DNA from: Sulfurospirillum_A sp029027265
GTDB lineage: Bacteria; Campylobacterota; Campylobacteria; Campylobacterales; Sulfurospirillaceae
Assembly (NCBI GenBank): GCA_029027265.1
Contig: CP093061.1
Span: forward strand, 620,001 to 684,000
DNA length: 64,000 nt
Direction: 5' to 3'
Shown here: one piece after another, positions 46,640 to 55,942 of the stretch
Numbering within the stretch: position 1 is the stretch's first letter
Layout of the letters: each line of letters begins with the position of its first letter
Position numbers and translations under genes: made by a program
Notes under the pieces: model-generated
Database searches by the model: none
Told to the model about the DNA's origin: nothing
Seen by the model: the letters and a program-made list of their open reading frames with translations, nothing else

Positions 46640-47425
46640 ATGCATACAAGTTTTAAAAAATCTAAGATTTTTACTATATTGGCTCTTTTGTTATTAACGT
46701 TTTCATTTACGTTTCCAATGGTAGCATATCATGGGACTCTAAATAAGATTCATGATGAAAAAATAGATGAGATATCTCCATTTGCTATTAAAGTATGGAA
46801 CTTTTACAATCAAATTATGTACAAAAGTACAACAACTCCAAAAGTAGCACACAATGATTTAGAAGAGATGATAAAAGCCTCAAGTGAAATTGGAGTAGCT
46901 TCTTTTCCTATATGGGCAGTTTCATTAGAAGCTCCAAACTATCCAAAAGAGGCTTTTCCTGAGGGGATTCCTGTTTATTTTCACTTCGATGGATTTAGTG
47001 GAGAAGTTCATGAGATGAACACAATTAACCACTACATCGGAATGGATCCTATGTGGGTTGGGGGTCAGCTTGAGCGTGAGATTGGTATTTATGCTCTTCT
47101 TGGACTTAGTATGATAATGATTTTATTCATGGCTTATAACTCTAAGATTTTGAGTTACTTAATGTATGTTCCAGTTGCGTTACCTCTGCTTTTTATAGCT
47201 GATTATGCGTATTGGCTCTACTGGTTTGGACACAATCTCCATGATTGGGGTGCATTTAATATAAAACCTTTTATGCCAACAGTTTTTGGTGATGGAAAAG
47301 TGGCGCAGTTTATAACTCACTCATATCCAAGTATGGGATTTTTTATGATAGTTGCCATTGCATTTCTGTCTTTATTAGCTATTCTAGCAAAGAGTAAAGC
47401 TCTAAAAGAGACGAGTGAAGCTTAA
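46640..47425 (+). CDS. nosB: NosB-like membrane protein of the nos cluster
   Basis: The 261-residue protein has an N-terminal helix (~9-30), a periplasmic domain with WAVSLEAPNYPKEAFPEGIP and HEMNTINHYIGM, then four hydrophobic helices, the last near 240. It occupies the place of nosB after nosZ in the Wolinella-type cluster. The precise role in N2O reduction is not established to my knowledge. It probably serves electron supply or copper centre maintenance. Its stop overlaps the nosD start by one base. Confidence 0.8.
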   Translation: MHTSFKKSKIFTILALLLLTFSFTFPMVAYHGTLNKIHDEKIDEISPFAIKVWNFYNQIMYKSTTTPKVAHNDLEEMIKASSEIGVASFPIWAVSLEAPNYPKEAFPEGIPVYFHFDGFSGEVHEMNTINHYIGMDPMWVGGQLEREIGIYALLGLSMIMILFMAYNSKILSYLMYVPVALPLLFIADYAYWLYWFGHNLHDWGAFNIKPFMPTVFGDGKVAQFITHSYPSMGFFMIVAIAFLSLLAILAKSKALKETSEA

Positions 47426-48639
47426 TGATTAGATTACTCTGTTTATTTGCTGTTTTTATAACTTTGTTAGATGCTAATGTTTTACAAAAAGCTATAGATA
47501 GTGCCAAAGTTGGTTCAATTTTAAAGCTAAAAGCAGGAATATATAAAGGGAGTATAGTTATAGATAAACCTTTGAGTATAATTGGGGTTGAAGATGGAGT
47601 TATTATTGATGGTGAGGGAAACGGAACAGTTATTAGAGTGAATAGTTCATACGTTACACTGAGAAACTTGACTGTTCAAGGAAGTGGGAACAGACATGAT
47701 AAGCTTGATGCTGGAATTGCTATAGATGATGCAAAACAGTGTGAAATATCGAATATAACTATAAGAGATTCGCTATTTGGAATTGATGCAAGTAAGCTTA
47801 ATAATTCAGTAATAAAGAATAATTATATAACATCAAAAAAAGTTGATTTAGGTCTTCGTGGAGATGGTCTAAGACTTTGGTACTCAAATGATAACCTCAT
47901 AAAAGGAAACTCGCTTATACGTTCACGCGATATGGTAGTTTGGTACTCTCATGGTAATGTAATAGAAGATAACTATGGAGAGCATGGTAGATACTCACTT
48001 CATTTTATGTATGCAGGTAAAAATTATATAAGAAATAATAAGTACATGTTTAACTCAGTAGGTATATTTTTTATGTACTCTAAAGACTCAGTAGCAACTG
48101 GTAATATTATTAAAAGCTCACTTGGAGCTACTGGTATGGGGATAGGTTTAAAAGATGTTAGTAACTTTACACTAAAAAACAACACAGTTATTTACAATGC
48201 CCAAGGTTTATATATAGATCGTTCACCATTTGAACCTGATGAGAATAACTGGATAGAAAACAACAATATACTTTACAATGCGGAGGCTTTACACTTTCAC
48301 TCTCTAAGCGAAAATAATATAATAAAAAACAATAATATACAGGGTAATATAGAAGACATAGTAAACGATTCTCGTGGTAGTAAAACAAATGATAATGATT
48401 TTGAAGGAAACTATTGGGATAATTATGAAGGATTTGACAAAGATAACAATGGCATAGGAGATACTCCTCACCGAGTATACAAATATGCTGATCAGCTTTG
48501 GACTTACAATCCAAATGTTAAGTTTTTTTATGGTTCTCCTGTGATTTCAATGTTGAATTTTTTAGCAAAATTGGCTCCTTTTTCTGAGCCGGTATTTTTA
48601 CTAGAAGATTCAAAACCAAGAGTAGCGATGAGGAAATGA
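47425..48639 (+). CDS. nosD: Periplasmic copper-handling protein NosD
   Basis: The 404-residue protein has a short signal peptide and the repeated beta-helix pattern of the CASH/NosD family (many copies of N-x-I/V-x-x-N, as in NNYIT...NNNIL...NNNIQGN). NosD is needed, with NosF and NosY, for assembly of the CuZ centre of NosZ. It starts at the end of nosB and overlaps nosG by four bases. Confidence 0.92.
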   Translation: MIRLLCLFAVFITLLDANVLQKAIDSAKVGSILKLKAGIYKGSIVIDKPLSIIGVEDGVIIDGEGNGTVIRVNSSYVTLRNLTVQGSGNRHDKLDAGIAIDDAKQCEISNITIRDSLFGIDASKLNNSVIKNNYITSKKVDLGLRGDGLRLWYSNDNLIKGNSLIRSRDMVVWYSHGNVIEDNYGEHGRYSLHFMYAGKNYIRNNKYMFNSVGIFFMYSKDSVATGNIIKSSLGATGMGIGLKDVSNFTLKNNTVIYNAQGLYIDRSPFEPDENNWIENNNILYNAEALHFHSLSENNIIKNNNIQGNIEDIVNDSRGSKTNDNDFEGNYWDNYEGFDKDNNGIGDTPHRVYKYADQLWTYNPNVKFFYGSPVISMLNFLAKLAPFSEPVFLLEDSKPRVAMRK

Positions 48640-49373
48640 TGAGTAAAATAAAAACAGATAGAAGAGAGTTTATGCAATATTCTACTCTTGGTATTTTGGG
48701 ATTAGTTTTGGCAGGAGGAGTTGTTGGTGCTCCATATCTTAAAGCAAATGAACATAGACTAAGACCTCCTGGAGCAGTAGAAGAGAAAAGATTTTTAGCA
48801 CTGTGTATCAAGTGTGGGCAGTGTTTGCAAGTGTGTCCTTATCATTCCATTGAGTTGGCAGATTTTGCAAAAGGGTATGGTCTAGGAACTCCTTATATAG
48901 ATGCAAGAAAAAGAGCATGTTATCTTTGTGGAGCAGTTCCTTGTGTATTGGCATGTCCTAGTGGGGCACTTGACCACCATACGGAAAAACCAGAAGATGT
49001 TCATATGGGAGTTGCCGTTCTAATAAATGCAGATACCTGTTTAGGTATTACAAAAGAAGTGGTTCCTAGAAAGCATATAGATAGGATTTACGACCATCCT
49101 CACACTGCAAATCAAGAAAAAGAAGTTTTAGAAAATCTAGAAAAGTTTGATGGTAAAGCGTGTACAATCTGTGCAGATATGTGTCCGCTTCCAAATCCAT
49201 TGAGTGCAATAGCAATGGTACCTCATGAGAATGGAGGAAGGTATCCTGAGATTTATGATGGTTGTGTTGGTTGTGGTGTTTGTGAAGAGTTATGTCCTGT
49301 TGATACTCCTGCAATAGTAGTAAAACCGAGACTTGACTTTGAAGATTATTATGAAAAGGGCAAAAAAGCATGA
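48636..49373 (+). CDS. nosG: NosG, NapG-like 4Fe-4S protein
   Basis: The 245-residue protein begins with a Tat-type signal (DRREFMQYSTLG). Four ferredoxin-like cysteine clusters follow: CIKCGQCLQVCP (~51), CYLCGAVPCVLACP (~90), CTICADMCP (~175) and CVGCGVCEELCP (~210). NapG/NosG proteins are membrane-associated quinol dehydrogenase partners of NapH/NosH. The stop overlaps nosC1 by four bases. Confidence 0.93.
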   Translation: MMSKIKTDRREFMQYSTLGILGLVLAGGVVGAPYLKANEHRLRPPGAVEEKRFLALCIKCGQCLQVCPYHSIELADFAKGYGLGTPYIDARKRACYLCGAVPCVLACPSGALDHHTEKPEDVHMGVAVLINADTCLGITKEVVPRKHIDRIYDHPHTANQEKEVLENLEKFDGKACTICADMCPLPNPLSAIAMVPHENGGRYPEIYDGCVGCGVCEELCPVDTPAIVVKPRLDFEDYYEKGKKA

Positions 49374-49924
49374 AAAAATTGATTTTATTTATAATAACTA
49401 TAGTTTTTATAGTTGGATGTGGTGAGAAAAAAGAGGAAAAAAAGATTGAGGTTTCTAAAGAGGCTGGAGTTATTGAGGTAGTAGAAAACAAAAACTATAA
49501 AGAAGAAAAAGTTAAAGATTTAGAGACAAAAAACCTAAAAATAGGGCATAAAGACAAAGCCTATTATTTTAACTATAACAAAATTGAAGATAAAACATAT
49601 AGTCCTAGAGATGCTCAGATGAGAGTAAGAAGTCCTTATGAAAGAGTTGAGATTTCACTTTTGGTTAGTAAATTGAGTAAAAAGTTTATTGTTAAGTGTT
49701 CAGCCTGTCACAATGATTATGCCAATGGAATCATAGGACCTTCTCTTTTAGGTAAAGGTAGAGATTTTATATATGATTCAATTATGGACTTTAAAACTGG
49801 AAAGAAAAAGAACGTTTTGATGGATGAGTTAGTAGGAATGATGAGTGAAAAAGAGATAAGCGAACTCTCTGATGAAATTGCAGAGTTTAACGAAAGAATA
49901 AAAGATTTAAGTGAGAATAGATAA
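49370..49924 (+). CDS. nosC1: NosC1, lipoprotein mono-haem cytochrome c
   Basis: The 184-residue protein has a lipobox (FIVGCGE, Cys ~17), a charged linker (~20-90) and one haem site CSACH (~110), with a Met ligand likely in MMSEKEISEL. It is anchored in the membrane, and in the Wolinella-type cluster it is a candidate to pass electrons from NosGH to NosZ. It overlaps nosG by four bases and nosC2 by one. Confidence 0.88.
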   Translation: MKKLILFIITIVFIVGCGEKKEEKKIEVSKEAGVIEVVENKNYKEEKVKDLETKNLKIGHKDKAYYFNYNKIEDKTYSPRDAQMRVRSPYERVEISLLVSKLSKKFIVKCSACHNDYANGIIGPSLLGKGRDFIYDSIMDFKTGKKKNVLMDELVGMMSEKEISELSDEIAEFNERIKDLSENR

Positions 49925-50421
49925 TGAAAAATATACTTGTAGGAATATCAGTAGTAGTCGTGTTAGGCTTGATGGTTATGACATTTCAAAGAGGTCCAGC
50001 TTTTCAAGGTGGTGAAGCGGGAAAAGTGATAGAAGATATGGCGAAGCAAGATTTAGCAAAGTCTAAAATATCTGCACCACAGGAAAAAAGTGATAGAGAA
50101 AAAGAAGATGATAAGCTAAGTGCATTAAGAGCAAAAGCCGGTAATATTAGCTCATTTAAGGTGAGTAATAGGTACAGAAGTAGATGTGCCTCTTGTCACG
50201 GTGTAGATGGGTCTGGAATGCAAAATGGTAAGAAAATGATGGGACCAAAACTTTTTGGACAGAGTGAAGATAAACTTTATAAAGCATTAGTAGATTTTAA
50301 AACGGGAAGAGTAGAAAATACTATAATGAGAGGATTACTTATAAGTATGAATGATGATGATTTTAAAGAGTTTGCAAAAGAGATAAGTGAGTTTAAAGCA
50401 AGAGCTGAGGCTAGTAAGTAA
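49924..50421 (+). CDS. nosC2: NosC2, mono-haem cytochrome c
   Basis: The 165-residue protein has an uncleaved-looking N-terminal helix (~4-18), a charged linker and one haem site CASCH (~89) followed by GVDGSGMQNGKKMMGPKLFG. It is the second cytochrome of the pair. Its similarity with NosC1 beyond the haem domain is low. It ends directly before nosH. Confidence 0.9.
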   Translation: MKNILVGISVVVVLGLMVMTFQRGPAFQGGEAGKVIEDMAKQDLAKSKISAPQEKSDREKEDDKLSALRAKAGNISSFKVSNRYRSRCASCHGVDGSGMQNGKKMMGPKLFGQSEDKLYKALVDFKTGRVENTIMRGLLISMNDDDFKEFAKEISEFKARAEASK

Positions 50422-51336
50422 ATGCTGAAAATGAATAAGTTTAATAATAGAGAAACTATAGAAAAATCATCTTTTTTATCAACTTTTATAGCACAAAATG
50501 AACAAGGTAAAAAAAAGTTAAGCATAAGAGCTAAAAGATGGATAGTTATTATTTCTATTCATCTTACTTTTTTCTTGTCCTTTTATATAGATATTCAAAT
50601 GCTTGAAGGAACAATGAACGGTTCTAGATTTTTAGGGTTTCATCTTATAGATGTATATGCAACCATGCAAGTCTATCTTGCGACTTATCATATGCCTATT
50701 AATATGATCATAGGAACTGTGACAATTATCTTAGTATATCTTCTTATTGGTGGCAGGACGTACTGTTCTTGGGTTTGTCCTTATGGAATTTTGAGTGAGA
50801 TTGGTGAGAAAATTAACAATATTTTAGTAAAAAAGAAAATAATTAAAAAAAGAAAGTTTGATAACAGAGTAAGACACATTTTTTGGACTATGTTTTTAGT
50901 TCTCTCTTTTACAAGTGGTTATCTTGTTTTTGAAACATTTAATGTAGTGGGAATTTTGAGTAGATTTGTTGCTTATGGTTGGAGTATTGCTCTTGTTTGG
51001 GTACTTTCAGTTTTACTGATAGAAATACTTTATAGCCGAAGAGCATGGTGTAGATACATATGCCCAATTGGGACTACTTATGGTTACCTTGGAATTGTAA
51101 GTGCAACGAGAGTTGAGTGGAACGATAACTGCGACCACTGTATGGTTTGTCATGATGTCTGTTTTGAGAGTCATGTACTTGAACTTACGAAAGCAAAATA
51201 TGCCAAACAAATAGAAGAAAAAGGCATAAAAACAGCATATATAAAGAGTGGAGATTGTACTCTTTGTGGAAGATGTATAGATGTGTGTCATCAAGATGCA
51301 CTCAAATTTGATTTTAGGCTGAAAGGACTGGTTTGA
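50422..51336 (+). CDS. nosH: NosH, NapH-like membrane ferredoxin
   Basis: The 304-residue protein has four hydrophobic segments (~36-55, 80-105, 150-170 and 175-200), the CxxxCP pairs TYCSWVCPYG and AWCRYICPIG facing the cytoplasmic side, and two C-terminal 4Fe-4S motifs, CDHCMVCHDVC and CTLCGRCIDVC. It is the likely quinol-oxidising membrane subunit working with NosG. Its stop overlaps the TTG start of nosF by two bases (51334 to 51336). Confidence 0.93.
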   Translation: MLKMNKFNNRETIEKSSFLSTFIAQNEQGKKKLSIRAKRWIVIISIHLTFFLSFYIDIQMLEGTMNGSRFLGFHLIDVYATMQVYLATYHMPINMIIGTVTIILVYLLIGGRTYCSWVCPYGILSEIGEKINNILVKKKIIKKRKFDNRVRHIFWTMFLVLSFTSGYLVFETFNVVGILSRFVAYGWSIALVWVLSVLLIEILYSRRAWCRYICPIGTTYGYLGIVSATRVEWNDNCDHCMVCHDVCFESHVLELTKAKYAKQIEEKGIKTAYIKSGDCTLCGRCIDVCHQDALKFDFRLKGLV

Positions 51337-51971
51337 TAGAAGTAACTAACTTAACAAAAAAATTTGGGAATACAGTCTCACTTGATAATGTGAGCGTGAG
51401 TTTTAAAGAGGGTGATCATGTAGCTTTAATGGGACCAAACGGTGCTGGAAAAACAACTCTTATTCGTCTTATCCTTGGTTATTATATACCGAATAATGGA
51501 GAAGTTTTTATTGATGGTTTGAATCCAATGAAAAGTAGAGTAGAAGTACTAAAGAACATTAGTTTTGTTCCTCAACTTCCTCCTCCAATCAAATTAAGTC
51601 TTGATGAGCTTATAAACTATGTAGTAGTTAGTAGTGGGACTCCTAAGAAGAGAATATACCACTATGCAAAAGAGATGGAGCTTGATTTAATACCAAATCT
51701 TTCAAAGTCATTTTTCAAACTTAGTGGTGGTATGAAACAAAAACTTTTAATTGCAATTAGTTTAGCAAATAGTGGAAGCATTAGTATTTACGATGAGCCA
51801 ACTGCAAATCTTGACCCAAAAGCAAGGGAAAACTTTTATAGGCTATTGAAAGAGAATGAAAATAAGAAAATATCTCTTTTTGTAACTCATAGACTTGATG
51901 AATTAAAGGGAATTATAAATAGACAAATTTATATGGATTTAGGAAAGATAGTTAGCGATGAAAAAATTTAG
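51333..51971 (+). CDS. nosF: NosF, ABC-type ATPase for copper-site assembly
   Basis: The 212-residue ATPase starts with TTG and has Walker A GPNGAGKTTLI (~35), the Q-loop VPQLPPP, signature LSGGMKQKL (~128) and Walker B IYDEPTANLDP, with the H-loop THRL. It forms the NosFY transporter with NosY and feeds NosD. Its stop overlaps the start of nosL by 14 bases. Confidence 0.95.
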   Translation: MIEVTNLTKKFGNTVSLDNVSVSFKEGDHVALMGPNGAGKTTLIRLILGYYIPNNGEVFIDGLNPMKSRVEVLKNISFVPQLPPPIKLSLDELINYVVVSSGTPKKRIYHYAKEMELDLIPNLSKSFFKLSGGMKQKLLIAISLANSGSISIYDEPTANLDPKARENFYRLLKENENKKISLFVTHRLDELKGIINRQIYMDLGKIVSDEKI

Positions 51972-52392
51972 TTTTTTACTGATTTTAGTAGCCTTTTTAT
52001 TGAGCGGTTGTGAAAAAAAGATAATTACTGAATTACATGATGTACATTGGGATAGAGACATGTGCAAACGATGTGCAATGGTAGTAAGTGACAGAAAACA
52101 CACAGTCCAAGCAATCAATCCAAAAGATGGACGTAGTTATATGTTTGATGATATTGGTTGTACAGTTCTTTGGTTCCATGAGGAAAACATTGAGTGGAAT
52201 AAAAAAGCTATTTTGTGGATAACAGATGCAAAGAGTGGGGAGTGGATTGATGCTAAAAAAGCGTATTATACTTCTGAAAATGTAACTTCTATGGCTTATG
52301 GTTTCATGGCTCATAAAATTAAGCCAGATACACAAAATGAGATAGTTAATTTTGAAGAAGTATCAAAAAGAATTATAAAGATAGGCAAATAA
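51958..52392 (+). CDS. nosL: NosL copper chaperone, lipoprotein
   Basis: The 144-residue protein has a lipobox (LLSGCEKK, Cys ~18) and the NosL copper motif DMCKRCAMVVSDRKH (CxxCxM, ~39), then FDDIGCTVLWF and a C-terminal VTSMAYGFMAHK with methionines. NosL binds copper(I) in the periplasm for NosZ. It overlaps nosF by 14 bases and is followed with no gap by a second NosL gene. Confidence 0.94.
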   Translation: MKKFSFLLILVAFLLSGCEKKIITELHDVHWDRDMCKRCAMVVSDRKHTVQAINPKDGRSYMFDDIGCTVLWFHEENIEWNKKAILWITDAKSGEWIDAKKAYYTSENVTSMAYGFMAHKIKPDTQNEIVNFEEVSKRIIKIGK

Positions 52393-52885
52393 TGAAAAAA
52401 GCAATTTTGATTTTTTTTCCTATTGTTTTACTTTTAGGATTTTTTTGCTTATGAAAACTGAAAATCCTTCAAATATTGTAAACAGTAAAAAAGAGCCTTT
52501 AGAATTCAAAGACAATCAAATCCAATGTCCCGAGTGTAATATGTTTTTGGTTGGAAAAAAATATACGGCTGAGACAGTCACAAGTAATGGGAAAACTCAC
52601 TTTTTTGATGACGTAGGTTGTTTAGTCTTGTGGATAGAAGAGAACGTAAAAGATGATAAAAGCTTAGTAAGTTGGGTATATACATTAGATTCAAACAGAT
52701 GGGTAAAAGCTAATAGTGCTTTTTACTCTATAAATGATAGCACACCAATGCACTATGGCTTTGGAGCATATGAGAAAAGTTTTGAAAAGGCAATTGGATA
52801 TGAAGAGATGAAGCTAAAGATGCTAAGAGGGGAAAATATGACAAACCCAAAGATAAGAAAAAAGATATTGGAGATTAGTAAATGA
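52392..52885 (+). CDS. Second NosL-family protein, frameshift in signal sequence
   Basis: The signal helix MKKAILIFFPIVLLLGFF starts at an ATG at 52392 and would stop at once, while the NosL domain (CPECNMFLVGKKY, FFDDVGCLVLW, PMHYGFGAYEK) starts in another frame near 52445 and runs to 52885. One missing T in the seven-T run at 52440-52446 restores a single protein: membrane-anchored NosL with the CxxCxM motif. It is a paralogue of nosL, placed between it and nosY, and overlaps nosY by four bases. Confidence 0.85.
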
Positions 52886-53709
52886 AAAATTTATTATTAG
52901 TAGCATTTTTAGACCTCAAAGAGTCTATTAGGGCAAAGTGGTTTTTAGTTTATTCTCTAGTTTTTGGGGGGCTTATAGCTCTGTTTTTTATTGCAGGAGT
53001 TACAGAATCACAAGTGATGGGATTTAGTGGGTTAAGTAGATTGCTTTTGATGTATATTCAAGTTACGATTGTTATTCTGCCTATTTTTATTCTCATAACA
53101 ACAGTTAGGTCAATTTCAGGTGATAGAGATAATCATATTTTAGAGTATATGCTCTCTTTTCCAATTTCACTAAAACAGTACTATTGGGGTAAGATTGCAG
53201 GTCGTTTTATAACTGTATTTTTACCGGTTTTTATGGCTATGTTTGTTGCTATTATTTACGGTACTTTTAAAGGTGCTGCAATTCCATGGGATATATTTTT
53301 ACTCTATACAGGACTTCTGTTTTCACTTAGCTCCGCATTTTTAGGAATAGCCTTTTTTATATCTTCAATTGTAAAGTCTTCAGAAGTTGCTTTAGGGATT
53401 GCATTTTTTGTTTGGATATTTTTGCTTAGTTTTATAGACATTGCACTCATATCTTTAATGATGCAAAATAGATATGATGATGGGATGATTATAGCAATTG
53501 CTATGAGCAATCCAATGGAAATTTTTAGAGTAGCAGCAATTAGTTTGTTTGATCCAGAGTTAACAGTTATGGGACCTGTTGCTTTTTATATTTTGGATTC
53601 TATGAAGCATTGGGTTTTTGTTCTATTTTCAATTGCTTATCCAATTATTTTAGGTTTAGTGTTCGCAACTTTTGGTTATGTTGTATTTAAAAAGAGGGAT
53701 TTGGTATGA
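52882..53709 (+). CDS. nosY: NosY, ABC permease for copper-site assembly
   Basis: The 275-residue protein has six hydrophobic segments (first helix ~20-42), the family pattern RSISGDRDNHILEYMLSFP (~75) and EIFRVAAISLFDPELTVMG near the end. It is the membrane partner of NosF and supports NosD. It starts at an ATGA overlap with the second NosL gene and ends in another with the third. Confidence 0.94.
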   Translation: MKNLLLVAFLDLKESIRAKWFLVYSLVFGGLIALFFIAGVTESQVMGFSGLSRLLLMYIQVTIVILPIFILITTVRSISGDRDNHILEYMLSFPISLKQYYWGKIAGRFITVFLPVFMAMFVAIIYGTFKGAAIPWDIFLLYTGLLFSLSSAFLGIAFFISSIVKSSEVALGIAFFVWIFLLSFIDIALISLMMQNRYDDGMIIAIAMSNPMEIFRVAAISLFDPELTVMGPVAFYILDSMKHWVFVLFSIAYPIILGLVFATFGYVVFKKRDLV

Positions 53710-54176
53710 TAAAAAAAATATTATTAGCAATTTTAGTTTTGAGTAGTTTAGTTTTTGCAGAGACTTATCATGTATCTAAAGATGAGGTGTGTTTGATAAG
53801 AAAAGTAAAAGTTTATAAAGAGCCTACCTGGATTGCAAGCATTAAAGTAAGAAGTGGTGAAGAGATTTTCTTTAGCAGTCCAAAATCTATGTTTGAGTTT
53901 TATTATAGACCAGGTAAATGGCCAGAGTATAATGTAAAAACAGATAGTGATATGCGTATTTATGTAACTGATTTTGTAACACTAGAAAAGGTAGAAGGGA
54001 GAGATTCCTTTTATGTTTATGGTAGTACAAGTATAAGTCCAGCAGGAGATGATTTAGTAGCTTTTAAATACAAAAAGGATGCACAAAGATTTGCTGATGC
54101 TAACCATGGAAAAAGAATTTTCGCTTTTAAAGATGTATCATCCGCACTTGTAAATTACCTAAATGGTAATTTATAG
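53706..54176 (+). CDS. NosL-like protein, copper motif incomplete
   Basis: The 156-residue protein has a Sec signal (~1-18) and resembles the NosL domain of the 57.8 kb protein (VCLIRKVKVYKEPTWIASI, then FYVYGSTSISPAGDDLVAF), but only one of the two motif cysteines is left and the Met is missing. It may bind metal differently or act as a partner of other NosL proteins. It overlaps nosY by four bases, so it belongs to the nos operon. Confidence 0.75.
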   Translation: MIKKILLAILVLSSLVFAETYHVSKDEVCLIRKVKVYKEPTWIASIKVRSGEEIFFSSPKSMFEFYYRPGKWPEYNVKTDSDMRIYVTDFVTLEKVEGRDSFYVYGSTSISPAGDDLVAFKYKKDAQRFADANHGKRIFAFKDVSSALVNYLNGNL

Positions 54177-54188
54177 AAAGGATATAAA

Positions 54189-54713
54189 ATGTCAAAACCA
54201 ATACCATTAAATGAAGAAATAGAGTTAGATCCAAAAAGATATATAGTTAGCGAGACAGATGAAAAAGGTAAAATCACATTTTGTAATGACTATTTTATGG
54301 AAGTTGCCGGATATTCTAAAGAAGAACTTATAGGAAAACCGCACTCTATTATTCGTCATCCTGATATGCCTCGTGTTGTTTTTAAACTTTTATGGGAAAC
54401 TATTTCACAAGGGAAGAACATAAATGCTGTTGTAAAAAATTTGGCAAAAGATGGAAGATACTATTGGATTTTTACAGAGTTTGAATCAAGAAGAGATACA
54501 GATACTGGCAAAATTATAGGTTATACAGCTTCGAGAAAAAGTATATCAAAGTTTGTTATAGAAGTTATATCAAAACTTTACAAAGAACTTTTAGAGATAG
54601 AAAAACAGTTTGGCGTGGAAGAGAGTGAAAAATATTTAATTGCATTTTTAAAAGAGAAGGGTGATGATATAGAGTTTTCAAATATTATGGAAGAGATTCA
54701 TAGGTTTTACTAA
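54189..54713 (+). CDS. PAS-domain protein, CetB/Aer-like
   Basis: The 174-residue cytoplasmic protein has a single PAS domain (~15-130) with YIVSETDEKGKITFCNDYF, ELIGKPHSIIRHPDMP and KDGRYYWIFTEF, the features of redox-sensing Aer/CetB PAS domains that bind FAD. A helical tail follows (~130-174). CetB works with CetA in energy taxis of Campylobacter; no CetA is here. It sits 12 bases after the nos operon, so it may link taxis to nitrous oxide respiration. Confidence 0.82.
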   Translation: MSKPIPLNEEIELDPKRYIVSETDEKGKITFCNDYFMEVAGYSKEELIGKPHSIIRHPDMPRVVFKLLWETISQGKNINAVVKNLAKDGRYYWIFTEFESRRDTDTGKIIGYTASRKSISKFVIEVISKLYKELLEIEKQFGVEESEKYLIAFLKEKGDDIEFSNIMEEIHRFY

Positions 54714-54721
54714 ATAATAAA

Positions 54722-54749
54722 ACTTCCAATTACTTATGTACTTGGAAGT
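54722..54749. terminator. Hairpin between convergent genes
   Basis: An 8-bp perfect inverted repeat (acttccaa at 54722-54729, ttggaagt at 54742-54749) with a 12-nt loop lies between the stops of the PAS gene and the minus-strand NosL-like gene. It probably ends both transcripts. Confidence 0.5.
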
Positions 54750-54769
54750 CTATATTGGTTTGATAAATT

Positions 54770-55450
54770 TTATCTGTTAGCTTTAACTAGGTACATCGCT
54801 ATAGCTTGAAGTTTTTTACCTTTGATATTTCCACATAATTTACTATCTTTTATAAAAGATTTTGCTTCTGCTGTTGATGTAAATTTTTTATCTGTTTTTT
54901 TGCACATTTTAGAGTACATCATTGAACCCTTTTTTATAGCTTTTGCCTGTCTTTTCTTAGTAGCAGCCATATCTTTTGCTTGATTTTTTTCAACAAGTTT
55001 TACAAGAGTATCAAAGTCCATAATTTTACCATCATTTTTACTTTGAAATTCTAAAGCAGCTTTTTTTGTTCCAAAAGCATACTTACTTATAGTACTCATT
55101 GTTCCTGGTTTTTTACTACCAACTACAAAAAAAGCATTTTGTGAGGGAATAAATTTTAAAGTAGTGTTATCAACAACTCTGAAATTTGTTAGTTTTTTAC
55201 CATTGGTGACTTTGTCTTCAATAGCACAAGTAATTGAGCAGTATTGTTCATGTACACCATTATGATCAGCTGCATGATTTGTTTTATAAAACATAGGTAA
55301 AGTCATGCCACATATATTACAATACATTTTTTCTTTACCTTCTTTTACTAAAGTAGCCTTATCCATCGACACAGCCCTATAGTTCTTTTGCATTGGTGCT
55401 GCACTTAGACCAATTGCAAGTATACATATACTCAATATAATTTTTTTCAT
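54770..55450 (-). CDS. NosL-family protein with C-terminal haem-less cytochrome-like domain
   Basis: The 226-residue protein has a Sec signal (~1-17), a NosL-like domain with CNICGMTLPMFY (CxxCxM, ~42) and CSITCAIED, and a C-terminal tail (~170-226). The tail reads SMMYSKMCKK...SKLCGNIKGKKLQAIAMYLVKAN, which looks like a small cytochrome c fold (the terminal 'AxYL' helix is kept) but lacks CxxCH. The 57.8 kb protein has the same two domains in reverse order. A copper-relay or sensing role is inferred. The gene is on its own, transcribed towards the PAS gene. Confidence 0.72.
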   Translation of the reverse strand: MKKIILSICILAIGLSAAPMQKNYRAVSMDKATLVKEGKEKMYCNICGMTLPMFYKTNHAADHNGVHEQYCSITCAIEDKVTNGKKLTNFRVVDNTTLKFIPSQNAFFVVGSKKPGTMSTISKYAFGTKKAALEFQSKNDGKIMDFDTLVKLVEKNQAKDMAATKKRQAKAIKKGSMMYSKMCKKTDKKFTSTAEAKSFIKDSKLCGNIKGKKLQAIAMYLVKANR

Positions 55451-55618
55451 GTCTTATCTCCATTTAATAGTTTTTGGGTATATCATTATGTAAATAAGTA
55501 ACTGTAAAGGAATAAACAAAATAGCTTTTTTTAAATAATAAAGATACCCATGCATAATTTTATCAAAAGATTGTTAAATAATCGTAAATTTATCTATAAG
55601 GATTGATGATTATTCATT

Positions 55619-55942
55619 TCACTTTATAAATTGCTTTATGTTGTATTTTTTATAGTAAGTATTAATTGCATCTTTTAAATCCTTATCACTGAGTTTGCTT
55701 TTTTCTTTAAAACCATGTTTTATTATGTATCCGTATGGAGTGATTGATTTATTAGAAGTTGGATTTTTTAAGAATCTAATGAGCGCTTTTTTTGTTTTTT
55801 TTTCGCTACTATATTTTAGAGTATATTTTGCCATAAAAAGTTGTAACTCTTTTTTGTCTTTATGGCAGTAAAGACAGTTTGTTTGATATGGACTTGCCCA
55901 AAGATATGCAGATATTACTAAGATTAAAAAAAGTTTTACCAT
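55619..55942 (-). CDS. Small periplasmic mono-haem cytochrome c
   Basis: The 107-residue protein has a signal peptide (~1-16) and one haem site TNCLYCHKD (~22-27), without an obvious axial Met afterwards. It overlaps the histidine kinase stop by seven bases, so it is translated with the two-component genes and could be part of the sensed pathway, for instance as a redox input. Confidence 0.82.
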   Translation of the reverse strand: MVKLFLILVISAYLWASPYQTNCLYCHKDKKELQLFMAKYTLKYSSEKKTKKALIRFLKNPTSNKSITPYGYIIKHGFKEKSKLSDKDLKDAINTYYKKYNIKQFIK